Shown here: positions 32,207-43,030 of the stretch, piece after piece
Position numbering within the stretch: the stretch's first letter is position 1
Layout: every line of letters begins with the position of its first letter
Source of the DNA: Myrmaecium sp. VS I D KN 1
Taxonomy: Eukaryota; Ascomycota; Dothideomycetes; Valsariales; Valsariaceae
Length of the DNA stretch: 64,000 nt
Assembly: GCA_019775845.1 (NCBI GenBank)
Contig: JADQAV010000038.1
Location: 884,915 to 948,914 of the forward strand
Reading direction: 5' to 3'
Program-made: the position numbers and the translations under genes
The notes under the pieces: generated by a model
Told to the model about the DNA's origin: nothing
Seen by the model: the letters and a program-made list of their open reading frames with translations, nothing else
The model's database searches: none

Positions 32207-34053
32207 CTATGCCTGCTTTTCTTCCAGCACCGGTTCTCTCTCCTTCCCCTCCTCAACATCCGTCTTGCCACTCCACCGGAATCTCCGCCTCACGCGACAC
32301 GGCCAGTCATGCGGAAACGCCACGATCCAACTCTCGAACTTCCACTCGGCCTCGGGGTCCCGAAGCTCGATATCGTAGTCCCGGAAGAGGGTGGAGAGGA
32401 TCTTGCTCAACTCCATGTGCGCTAGGTGCCGGCCCGAGCAGGAATTCCATCCTCCGCCCCACTTGTGAAATGAGAACGTCAGTTAGCGGAGAAAGAGGGT
32501 AGGGCTGGGGAAGGAGCTTCTTACGTGGATCAGATAGCGATCCATGAACACGGCGCGCTCAGGATCCAGCCAGCGTTCAGGATTGAACGAGTCAGCGTCA
32601 ACGCCGAATAGTGCTGGGTCCCGGTGCAGGACCCACGGATGGATGGAGAGGATCACCTGTATTGGATCGGTCAGTCGCAGATCTCAAGATGGCTTCATCC
32701 AATCACTGAAGCCACAGGGAATGGAAAGGAGACGTACACCCTCTGGGAAGAACCTTTCCCCGATCGTGATTCCTCCTTTTGGCGCGACGCGCGACAGATT
32801 CAGCGAAATGCCCGAGTGGAAGCGGTAAGTCTCCTTGATGCAAGCCTGGAGGAACGGCAGCCGCTGGGCTTCGGCATGGCTCACGATCTCGCTTAGTTCA
32901 CCCCGGGTCTGCGCGGTGTCCAGCTCCTCACGCAGCCGGCGCAGGTGATACGGGTGCTTGAGCAGGTAGTATGTGCAGGCCTGGAGGGTGGCGGCGATGG
33001 TGTCCGCGCCGGCGGCGAGGTTCTGGATCGCGGCGCCGAGGATCTCCTGGTCGGCCATGGCGTCGCCTTTCTCTCGTTTGACCTCCAGCCAGCGCTCCAT
33101 CATGTCTCGCCGGGCGCTGTCATTGGACAATCGGGCCTGCACCGCCGCCGTGCAGGTGTCCATGATGTGGTTCGCCGGCTGGATACCGAAGTACGCCAGC
33201 AGCGGGTTGCCCAGGAGCAAACGGTGCAGCACCGGTGACCGCCCGGCCAGTGCGCAATACAGCAGCAGGTATCGGCTGTTGGCGATGGCGCCGCCGACAT
33301 CCCGCCCTTCCTCCACGAAACCGAAACGACGGGAGAAGGTGAGCTCGCCGACGACATCGAAGGTCATGTAGATGAACCAGCGATCGAAATGCACGTCCTC
33401 CTTCGGACGCTTCCCTTCGGCGAACCGATCCAACTGTGCCTCTAGGTCGCGCAGGACCGCGTCCACGTGCGCCTCCGACTGGAGTAGGTTGGTGAGGGTA
33501 TAGCCGGCGGCGATGTGGCGCCGCTTCCGCGCGTGCGCGACCGGATCCCGCTCCGAGACCTGGTTGTAGTGCGCCGGGGTGGGGACGGCAAAGGTGTCGT
33601 AGAACGGGCTCTTCCACAGCTTCGCCTGCAGGATCTGCACGCCGTCCGAATGACCGACGCTGACCTCGTTCGGGCTGATGCGGACGAAGGGGCCTGGGGG
33701 GCTGTCAGCCTGTTGCTACCCTTTTTTTCTTCTTTTCGCAATCTCTCTATCTTCCTTGCTCGTGCGCCCGTACATCTGGGAACCGTGTGACGGCGCATGG
33801 TCGTTCACCTACCGTACCGCCGATGCATCTCCATCACCCAGCGCTCCTCGTGCCCGCCCAGAATGTGCCAGCACCGCCACAGGACCGTGTACCGGGACAG
33901 CGCCGGGCCCGGCACGTCGGCCAGGGCCGACAGGAACCGCCGGTGCACCAGCAGGCCGATCACGTAGCAGAGCAGCCCGGCGGCGCACCATCGGAGGATG
34001 GCGGCGGGTGTGAGCGTGGTGATGGCGCCGCTGTCGCCGAGGATAACTGCCAT
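32207..34053 (-). CDS. Cytochrome P450 monooxygenase (ER-anchored)
   Basis: Four exons, complement(join(32207..32461,32525..32656,32738..33693,33813..34053)), 527 residues, with all introns GT-AG and phases consistent. It has an N-terminal membrane anchor (ILRWCAAGLLCYVIGLLV), the oxygen-activation helix AAGADTIAAT, the ExxR motif in KETYR, a PERF-type PERWLDP, and a heme loop WGGGWNSCSGRHLA holding the Cys ligand. The usual Phe at the start of the heme loop is Trp. Closest in style to fungal pisatin-demethylase/benzoate-hydroxylase-like P450s. No reductase or biosynthetic partner is adjacent, so the substrate is open. The C-terminal 20 residues are acidic. Confidence 0.92.
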
Positions 34054-34731
34054 TGTGATGGCTCGCTGAGAGTGATTGTATCGAGGGCGCAGATTACTAA
34101 GGTAAGATAAAGTCGACGGTGAGGGCGCAGGTGGCGCGTGGAGCGCGTGGAAAAGCGGTCGGTTCGACTCGGTTCGCGTGCGGGTTGCACGGGGAGAAAG
34201 TGGAATAGGTCACGGTAAGCATGTAGCAGCGAACCCCAATAGAAAAACCAAGAAAAAGGAAAGAAGATGGGGAGGAGGATGGAACAAGAAGAAATCAATT
34301 TCGTAGGATTCGACCATTTCGATTGCCGGGAGGTCTTGTTGACCAACGAACGTACGCGGGAATCAACATCCGTCGTCAGCCGTCTCTCTTCCTGCAGTTC
34401 ACTTCTGCCGTTAGGGCGACTTTTTTGCCGACAACGGTCCGTTCGCGAAGGGTGGGGGAAGGGACCCTTTCTTCGCTTCACCGCCTGCATGCGAGCTGAT
34501 TGCCGGCGGCAGCGGCGGTTCGGGTCAGGGGTTGGTGGGATGTGACATGTCTGGTTCTGCGACGCGATGCGATGTGACCATGTGAGAATCGAAAGCTCCG
34601 TATGCGCGCGAGAGCTTGCTGCTTCAGCCAACTCCTTTCCCTGGGTGCAAGCGGTTTCAGCAGAAAGGAATCCTCCAAAACACGCAGATTGCGATAGCGG
34701 GCACAAGGAGAAAAGAAAAAAAAAAGATTTT
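34054..34731. other. 5' region of the P450 gene
   Basis: Promoter side of the leftward P450 gene and 3' flank of the tRNA-Arg gene. No gene recognised. Confidence 0.5.
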
Positions 34732-34803
34732 TGACCAGCATGGGACTCGAACCCACAACCCTGCGCTTAGGAGGCGCAAACTCTACCATTGAGCCAACTG
34801 GCC
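34732..34803 (-). tRNA. tRNA-Arg (CCT), intronless
   Basis: GGCCAGT pairs with GCTGGTC and the discriminator is A. Anticodon stem TGCGC/GCGCA has loop CTCCTAA; anticodon at 34771-34769. 72 bases. A long T run follows on the transcribed strand. Confidence 0.95.
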
Positions 34804-36075
34804 CGCAATCTTCTTGCCGTTCGATTTCTGTTCCTCGTAGGAGGTTTAACGAGCAATGATGGGAGATCTTCCGGGGGGTGAGGTTTATATCTCGTTGTAT
34901 TTCTCTTTTTTTGGTCACGTCGGTTGAAGCGGGCGTATTCAGCATGTTTTACGGGCTTTTTCACTTTGAATTCCTATTTAGCTGCTTGTGTATTCTACTC
35001 CGATCGTCCCTCTGCCCTTTTCTTCGCGGCGGGAGCTGTGGATGATGTTCCGCAGTTCTTACTCCGTCCACGCCCTCCCTGTGCCTCCCCCGGCCCAGAC
35101 AGAACAGCGACGAAGAACCTCGTTGCTCAACCACGAACAATATGACCGCTTCAACATAGAGCCAGGAGGTAAAAGAACGTCCTATCTTCCTTCTCTGGTA
35201 CCTCTTTCCCCTCTATCTCCCTTTTCACGCCCTCCGGGGCGTTTTCACCTTTTTAACCCATTTTCATTTCGAAATGTGTTTTCTTTTAATAATTCTTTAA
35301 CGCATTTTCTGGGGTTTGCGAACTTTTACTTTAACTCCACCACGCCGGTAAATATATTCACCCTAACACCTTCCCGAGACGAAGAAGGGTACGTAAAACC
35401 ACCCTAGCCAGTCAGAATATCCTTAAACCCCGACGTTGCGCATTGCGAGCCGTGAAAGCTCGCTGTAGATGACGTATGTTGGTGCCTTAGGCATGAAGAT
35501 TGGCAGCTAAGGTGCCATGGCTGCTTTGATCGGTATGATGCAGCGTCTGCGGAGGTGAGATGAATGGATCGTATACGTGAGATACTAGGCATGCGATTAA
35601 GACTCGTCTTACCGGCCTTCAGACTGCGCCATACGTTGCGGATGCATGCTGGCCGAGGGCGTAGCATGCCACTGCTCGGGTCTTGGCAGCTTGATGGGAC
35701 AGCCTTGTTTGCTGCTTCACCACCGAGGATAGAGGAAGGCGGGAGAGTTCGAACTTTACGAGGCGTAAGTAAGGCTCCGAAAAATACCTGCTTCAATGTT
35801 TAGGTTCAGGAGTTATTTACTATTAGTCGCGCTCTCGTACTCCACTGCGCTTCTGATGCAGCAGCAGCAGCAGCAGCAGCAGCCTCGGCTCGAGATCCCC
35901 CCTGCCTCTTCCACACGTTCAATTAACGCTGCCCACCCGGTAAGCTCCGTCACACCCTCCTTCCAAGCTTGAGCCAAAAAAAAGAGAAAGTTAAGCCTCT
36001 TCTTCATATGAAACAAAAAGATCACACTCATCTCCACGTCGTGTGCTGCAGCAGCAGCAGACGGAAGCAAAAAAG
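34804..36075. other. Gene-free stretch with CAG microsatellite
   Basis: Contains a GCA/CAG triplet run at about 35858-35882 and a shorter one near 36048-36060. No coding region supported. Confidence 0.5.
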
Positions 36076-36166
36076 GGGTTCTGCCGGAATTCGAATCCGG
36101 GGCCTCTCGCATTTTGAACTCAGGGTGCGACCCTAAGCGAGAATCATACCACTAGACCACAGAACC
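36076..36166 (-). tRNA. tRNA-Pro (AGG), with 19-base intron
   Basis: GGTTCTG pairs with CAGAACC. Anticodon AGG is at 36134-36132, stem CTCGC/GCGAG, intron 36112-36130. T arm CCGGATTCGAATTCCGG. Mature length is 72. A T6 run lies just downstream. Confidence 0.95.
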
Positions 36167-36816
36167 TGTTCTTCTTGAAGAGGAAGAAGAGGAATTGAAA
36201 CTGAGCTGTTGCTGTGCTTCGATGGAGGGATGACGGTGAGTTTGGTTTATAGCTTGCTGAATAGTGGAACGAGGGCGTGTTCAGTGAGGTACGTAGGGAT
36301 TGTGAAGGGTTTGATGCAGCGGGGAGGTGTGGAGCTGGCTCTGAGAGATATGGAGTAGATTCAGGTACGTATGTGCTTTCTCCTGCAGTAGAAAGACATG
36401 GCAGTAGCCAGCTACCGGTGATGTACTGCACCAGCATTCTCTTCGTGTTATTGTCTCGTGGGAGCACCAGAGGAGCTCACGAGGCTGAGGAATGCACGGT
36501 CTTGGCGGAGAGTAGGATGGAAAAAGATTTTTTTTTTCGGCATCGTGCAACAGCTCCACCACGTTCACGGCCTTGTCTCCTTGAGTTCTTAAGCTGAGAA
36601 GCTGACAGAGAGAAAAAGAAAAGAAAAGGCTGCGTCCAAGGAGACACTTGCAGCCTGTGATGCCTTCATGCTTGATCGAGAAAAGGAGGTTTTTTCGAAA
36701 TAGAATTCTGAGCCGCCACTGTTCCGTACTTTCCTCTCCCTGACCAAAGAAGGAGAAAAAGAAGAGAAAAGATGAGCAAAAGAGAAATCCCACAACACTC
36801 CGAACTGTTGTAATGT
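36167..36816. other. Spacer between tRNA genes
   Basis: No feature recognised. Confidence 0.5.
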
Positions 36817-36944
36817 TGACAAGAGCGAGATTCGAACTCGCGCATCTTTCGATACTAGCAAGCTCACAACTGAGCGACTTCTTGGATGAAGAAGATGTTG
36901 TAGAAACCTGAAGCTAGCGCCTTGGACCGCTCGGCCATCTTGCC
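36817..36944 (-). tRNA. tRNA-Leu (CAG), with 46-base intron
   Basis: Class II tRNA. GGCAAGA pairs with TCTTGTC, anticodon stem CTAGC/GCTAG, anticodon CAG at 36910-36908, intron 36861-36906. Long variable arm TATCGAAAGATG and T arm GCGAGTTCGAATCTCGC. Mature length is 82. Confidence 0.93.
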
Positions 36945-38755
36945 TGTTGGAGATGTGTTGATGATTAATCGGCTGCTGCTGCGTTTATGTAGGCGGAAGA
37001 AGGTGGGAGAGGGGTGCGATGTTGAGGTGGGGTTCGTACAAAGGAGCGATGTGGGGAGGTGGAGACGGCGGCGTTGAGCTGATGAGAGATAAGAGGGAGA
37101 TCAGATGGAAGGTCGAGGGAGATGTGAAGCCTGGTCGATCTCTCATCCTCTTTCGCTGCCAGCTCTGTCATGAGAAGAGAGTCCAAGTGGACAGAACATG
37201 TGTCATGCGACCCAGGACTCTTTTGACAGCACACGTCCGAATTTTTGCTTGTCCGGAGATCTGAGCCTGCAGTGTGCCGCTTCATGTTACTCACGCCAGC
37301 CGAAGCGTGGCGCAGTCGCGCAAAAGCTGGTAATAGACGAGCATTTCAGAATCTCTCGTTTGCAAAACGAATGCATACGCATTCCCTTTCAGGGATGATA
37401 TGAATATTCTCGTGCCTTGCCATGAAGCTCGTTGACCTTCCGCTTTTCCTTGGCCCGCGGAAAAGGACGGAGATCCGAAACTCGCCGTGTACCGAGGAAT
37501 CTCCTGACTCCCCACATACCGAGGCCATTTCTCTCTCTTCGAAACGTGCTCAACAAACACGAATCGCCCACTCTCTTGGATCCTTGACCAGCTCTCCGAG
37601 GAGTTGGACTTGCGCATCATGAAAGCCTTGGCATATATCGTACCTTGTATCTCAGAAGGGCTTTCGGCATGATCTCTCTCCGTCCGGCAAACATCGACAT
37701 AGCGATTATGAACTGGCTGCTCGTCTCCTCCGGTTGATTTGGGATTGGGTGGCACGATACAAGGATCTCTAGTTGTCAGATGCGAAGCATCGCGCGAGGC
37801 CAAGAACTCATCAATGGAGGATTCGGAGCGGCATTGGTGGAGTATCAAGTCCCCTTATCCGCCCGCTCGCATCACAGACGGCTACGGTGGTCTTCCCGAG
37901 ACCTGAAAATAGGATCCCGTTTCGCAGCTCGCTTCAAGAACCGGGGAGCCTCGTCATCCATCAACTTGATATGTTTCGAACAAGGTCGCCATCCTGCCAT
38001 CCTTGTCAGGGGCGGGCAGCGGCAAACGCTCACTCCCGCACGCCAACGTTCGCGCCGGCAGCGTTGAACCTGGAACTCCCGCCGATGTCAATACCCCATG
38101 GGGTATCTACGGAGCGGATCCCGGCGGCACGGTCATCCTTGGTCACTTCATCCCCCCTGTCGCGCGGTCGTCTTTTGTGTCGATCTCCGCTTCAGAATTG
38201 ACATTCGGGGCGGTGCCGAGAAGGGGGTTGAAACGGCGGCGATGCATCGCCCCACCGATGTCTCTCAAACAAACGATCGACGTTTTTATATCCCAGAATA
38301 GCGAAGCCAAGAGGGTGTTTCCTACAGCAGCCGAGCCTCAGTCGAGCCTCAGAGTTCTTGGCGTTAGCCTTGGGACAACTCCTCTCCGAGGAGAGCGAAC
38401 GCAGGGGAAGCGAGATCACGCCGGTTAAAAGATGGTTGTGAGCACCTTGGCATGTTTCAAGCCGAGAGGATGCCGCAGGTTTGAAGCAAAGCCTTGCCCA
38501 TGCCAAGACATATCACTCCATCGATGACACTGAGCATCGCCAGGGGCACAGCTTCATCAGGATATAAAGCTCTTTTCAAGAGGCCAAAAAACTGAAGTTG
38601 CTTTCGTTCCTCATCACATTCTCTTCTCTTCAAGCATCAGTCCACTCGGCTCCTCGGCAGATTCTTTCGTTCTTGCACCCTTCACGCTCGCTATCTCTGG
38701 TAGATATTCGCCTTCACTTCTTCGAAAACTCAAGACTCCCGCAGAAGCAATCATT
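36945..38755. other. Gene-poor stretch and pectate lyase promoter
   Basis: 1.8 kb without a convincing gene. A TATAAA at 38563-38568, about 190 bp before the pectate lyase ATG, is the only regulatory site I can point to. A 185-codon leftward frame (37848-37291) shows no domain and is not annotated. Confidence 0.5.
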
Positions 38756-39618
38756 ATGCAGCTTCTTAACGTGATCGCCGCTGGCGCCCTCGCCACCGTC
38801 GCTTTGGCCGGTCCTGCCTCCAATTCTCCTCACCGTCGCTCCCGCCTGGCTTCGCGCAACCCCTTGGTCCGCCGTGCCGACTTCCCCATCCCCGACTCCA
38901 CCGGCAGCGTCACCTTCGACGAGGCATACCAGGTCGATGGCACCTACGACGGCGGTTACCAGACCTTCGGTCGTGGTGTGGACTGCACTGGCCAGGCGGA
39001 GGGCGGTAACTCTGATGCCGTCTTCCTGCTGAGCGATGGTGCCACACTCAAGAACGCCATCATTGGCAAGGACCAGATTGAGGGTGTCCACTGCCTGGGC
39101 AGCTGCACCATCGAGAACGTCTGGTGGGAGGCCGTCTGCGAAGGTATGTACCGCTCCATTTCATCCATCATCCAGGGACGCCGTCGGCTAACCAGTCATC
39201 CATCATCCCAGACGCCCTCACCTTCAAAGGCGACGGCGACGGCACCGTGACCGGCGGCGGCGCCACCGGCGCCGACGACAAAGTCATCCAGCACAACGGC
39301 GTGGGCACCATCACCATCTCCAACTTCACCGTCGTCGACTTCGGCAAGCTGTACCGAAGCTGCGGCAACTGCGACCAGAACGGCGACGCCCGCCACGTGA
39401 TCATCCAGGGCGTCACCGCCACCGACGGCGACACCCTCGTCGGTATCAACAGCAACTACGGCGACACCGCCGTCATTGACTCCGCCACCTGCGCCTCCGA
39501 CGTCGATGACATCTGCGTCGAGTATGAGGGTACGAATGATAATGATGAGGAGCCGGAGAAGATTGGCTCGGGCCCTAGCGATGCTTGCCAGTACTCCGAT
39601 CCTCTTCCTTCTTGCTAG
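38756..39618 (+). CDS. Pectate lyase, polysaccharide lyase family 3, secreted
   Basis: join(38756..39143,39212..39618), 264 residues. The intron (GTATGT, gctaac branch point, CCAG) joins in phase 1 to restore [16 protein letters not shown], the PL3 hallmark. Residues 1-19 are a signal peptide ([19 protein letters not shown]). NPLVRR before ADFPIP looks like a Kex2 propeptide site. The body is the PL3 parallel beta-helix with Cys-rich strands ([35 protein letters not shown]). It cleaves de-esterified pectate by Ca2+-dependent beta-elimination outside the cell. Length is typical. Supports a plant-associated lifestyle. Confidence 0.94.
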
Positions 39619-40859
39619 GCGAGTTACCGTCATTACTTGATCAGCAGGCTTTCGGGTCTTCTGCTTCGACGGCAACATGGACCCCAGCTGTACCAAAAGA
39701 GCGGAGGATGTGACAACTCCATGTTACCACCCTGCTTCTCATAGTCTCTTCCGGCTGTACTGTACATCATCTTGTTTTTTCTTTGGTCAGGAAGAAGAGG
39801 TTCCGGCACCTTGTGCTCTGTCGCGCGTCCAGGTGTACCGCCTCTTGTCATAAGATACAAGAAAATCCAGCAAAATTTGCGTGTTTGAGATTCTTTCCTA
39901 TTCATGTTTTCTTCTGTGCGTAGTCTTAACTTGTTGTTCAAGATGCTTTGTTCAATCTTCGGCTTTTTCTTTCCGTTCGTATGACTACGGTCGTTGCGTC
40001 GTCCCGACGTCTTGAAACGTGTGCCGAAAACTCCATCTGGTAAGCGTAGCGTTCACATAGCAGTCTGACGGTAAAAAGCGCGTCCTGCACGCGTCCATGT
40101 CATTGTCTCGAACATCTGCCTCTTCTTGCTTCTGCATTCTGCAATTTTCTTTTGCCTGACATCGACGTGGCTTGCTTTGGATGGAAGCCTGTTCGTGTTA
40201 ATATCTGCCTTTGGTGTCTTCGTGCGCGGTTGATATGCAGCAAGGGAAATGTAGGAAGTGGTAAGAAGGGAGGTAAGTGGAGTCCTTTCTGATCGGTGTT
40301 GCATGGACGTTTGTTCCGCGTTTGTATCATAACACTCACTTGACTGCCAAGCCTTTTCTATAAACACGGAAAACTCGACTCCTACATTTTTTTTCCCGTG
40401 AAAAAGGGACAACACCGTGCGCCTCGACATTACCAATAAAATGGCGGCAGTTTGCATCAATCCTGCGCTGCTCGGGACGTGTGTCCAACTCGACTCCCCC
40501 GCGCCTCCATGTCGCCGAGCAGCGATGGGATGAGGAGATGTGGGGGGTTGAGATGATGATGTGCTCCCCATGCGTGATGGCGCACCCGTGACGGTTCCGA
40601 CCTCGCGCTTTAGGAGCCATTGTGCAATCTGGATCTACGAAGGAACCGGTATCTCCTCTAGGGCACGGCGACGCGTCGATTGGATCCTTTCGTCCTCGCT
40701 CTGTCCAGGATGGACGGGAGGACTGGCGATAGGTAGGAGGTACGGTCACATCCCCACTTATACACACATCCCATACACAGACAGTATATATATCGAGACG
40801 CCTAATCTCTTCATCTGTTTGGGTACTTACAGCATCGCATCGACTCAAAACTGGGACAA
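39619..40859. other. Intergenic
   Basis: 3' flank of the lyase and promoter of the transporter. No gene recognised. Confidence 0.5.
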
Positions 40860-42436
40860 ATGCTCACCGATCGCCCCGGAAAATGGTACCAATGGTACGC
40901 GGCCACGGACTCGAAGGAGGACCGTCGGCTGCTCCTCAAGCTTGACCTGACCGTCGTGCCCATTGCCTTCATCATGTACTGGATTAAGTACATGGATCAA
41001 TCGAATCTGAGTATGTACCTACCTTCTCTCAACGGACCACCAGGAGCTCATCCCTTCCCAGACAGCGCCTACGTCGCCGGCCTCTCCACGGACCTCAACT
41101 TCCACGGCAACGAGCTCGTGCACCTGCAAACCATGTACGTAGTCGGGGCCGTGGTTGGGCAGCTGCCTTTCACGCTGCTCTTCCCGAAGCTGCCCATGCA
41201 TTGGCTGGTGCCTGGGCTGGACCTGGCCTGGGGCGTCGTCACGCTGCTGCAGTACCGGGTGCGCGGGTACGCCGAGTTCATGGCCTACCGCTTCCTCGTC
41301 GGCCTGTTCGAGAGCGCCTACTTCCCCGCCGTCCACTACGTCTTCGGCAGCTGGTACCGTGCTGACGAGGTTGGCCGACGGGGCGGTATTTTCTATGTCG
41401 GCTTGACGCTGGGCACCCTCACGGCGAATCTGATCCAGAGCGCGGCGTCGGCGAACCTGGAGGGCGTGGGCGGGCTGGCCGGCTGGCGGTGGATGTACAT
41501 CATCACGGCGGCGATGACGTTGGTGGTCGGGCTGGCAGGCCTGCTTCTGTGGCCGGGCACGCCGGACAAGCCCAATCGGTGGCTGCTGACGAGTCAGGAG
41601 GTCGAGCAGGCGACGCGGAGACTCAAGGGCGTAAATCAGAAGCCCGCCAAAGGCTTCTCCCTCGACGTCCTCAAGCGCGTCTTCACCAGCCGCCGCTTCT
41701 ACCTCATCGTCCTCTGGGACGTCTTCTTCTGGAACGCGAGCTACAACACCTCGTCGGGCGGCTACCTGCTATGGATCAAGAGCCTAGGCCGGTACTCGGA
41801 GGCGGACGTGAACCGGCTCGGCGCGTCCGCGCCCGCCGTCGGCATCTGCTACGTCCTCTTCATCTGCTTCGGGGCTGATCTGTTTCTGGGCCGCGCGGGC
41901 GCCATCACACTGTCTTACGTCTGGAACCTCATCGGCACCGTCATCCTGCTCGTTTGGTCCGTCCCAGAGTCGGCGAAGTGGTTCGCGTTCAATACGATCT
42001 ACTCCTCCGTCGCCATGTCTTCGGTGTTGTACGGCTGGGCGAACGACATTCTGAAGGACGACGTGGATGAGCGGGCTTTCACCCTTGTGGCTATGAACGC
42101 CATCGCCCAGTCTACGACGGCGTGGACGCCGCTGCTCGTTTGGAAGACGGCGGAGGGCCCGCGCTTCCTCAAGGGATATGCGTTCACTGCGGCGAATACG
42201 GTGGCGACGATTGTTATGACTTTTGTGATTCAGGGGATGCATAATCGTCAGAAGTAAGTACTGAGTTCTGATTCCCCTTTTTCCTTTCCACAGCCTCCTC
42301 TCCTGTACGCTGGGTGATCTATCCAACTGGTTACTGACACTGCACTTTCAGGAGGATCGCCGCAAAGCAAAGGGAGGATTCGCCTGTCGCTGAGGAGGTC
42401 CAAGTCAGTATGCCTAAAGAGGCAGATGCGGCTTGA
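40860..42436 (+). CDS. MFS transporter, anion:cation symporter (Dal5/allantoate-permease-like)
   Basis: join(40860..41010,41062..42253,42352..42436), 475 residues. The first intron (51 bases, GTATGT...CCCAG) has no stop and would be read through as 17 extra residues. Removing it restores MDQSNLNSAYVAGL, the ACS-family signature in and after TM1. The last intron (GTAAGT...TTTCAG) hides a stop and adds a tail KRIAAKQREDSPVAEE. Twelve membrane segments are visible, with the loop sequence RFLVGLFESAYFPAVHYVFGSWY typical of ACS permeases for allantoate, nicotinate, biotin or similar organic anions. It lies 594 bp upstream of, and in the same direction as, a flavin monooxygenase, suggesting uptake of that enzyme's substrate. 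Confidence 0.92.
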
Positions 42437-43030
42437 ATACTTTCCCGGGTCGTCCCGATCCAGGCGCTCCGGATGATGCGCGGAAGGATAAAATGCGGCT
42501 GGGAGAGGGTGTGCCGGACGGTACCACACAAACGATTAGGTACAGTGAAAGCAAACCATGCAAATCGAAGTCACCAAAATGCAGCTGTATACGAGGATCA
42601 TGATTCCATCTCACTGTTCAATCGCATAACTTGGCGTGCCTGTATCGTGTTTTGCTGGGGTGGCTGCACACCATTCGCGAAGGGGAGCACGTCAGCCTCT
42701 TCACCCCACATTCGTTCCCCATCCGTCCGCATCCTCCCCCATCTTTGGCCCCATCCATTCACTCCCCCCAACGCCGTCGATTTACAATATGTACAACGCT
42801 CAGGGATATAATAACGTCTTTCGTGGGAGCGCCGCATGAGCACCAAAGGGAACGGATGACGTGCCTCGACCCCTCATGGCGAACGTGAGGGGTAAGATGA
42901 GGAGACGAAGAGATGGATGGAGATGAAAAAGGACGACGGTGAAGGAGGCCTTGCGCTGTACCCTAATATACTGCACCAAGCCGACATTGCTGGACTGTAA
43001 CTGTACCTGCTGGCAAAGAACGACGCGAAG
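42437..43030. promoter_or_regulatory. Intergenic, monooxygenase promoter
   Basis: Between two co-directional genes; no RNA or coding feature. Confidence 0.5.

Noticed and set aside
35740-35770. gagagttcgaacttt as a tRNA B box
   Set aside because: No matching acceptor, D arm or anticodon arm around it on either strand.
35858-36060. CAG runs as coding polyglutamine or as a CRISPR-like array
   Set aside because: Simple triplet repeats outside any gene; no spaced direct repeats anywhere in the window suggest CRISPR.
37291-37848. 185-codon minus-strand frame
   Set aside because: No domain, no splice support and mixed composition; could be chance.
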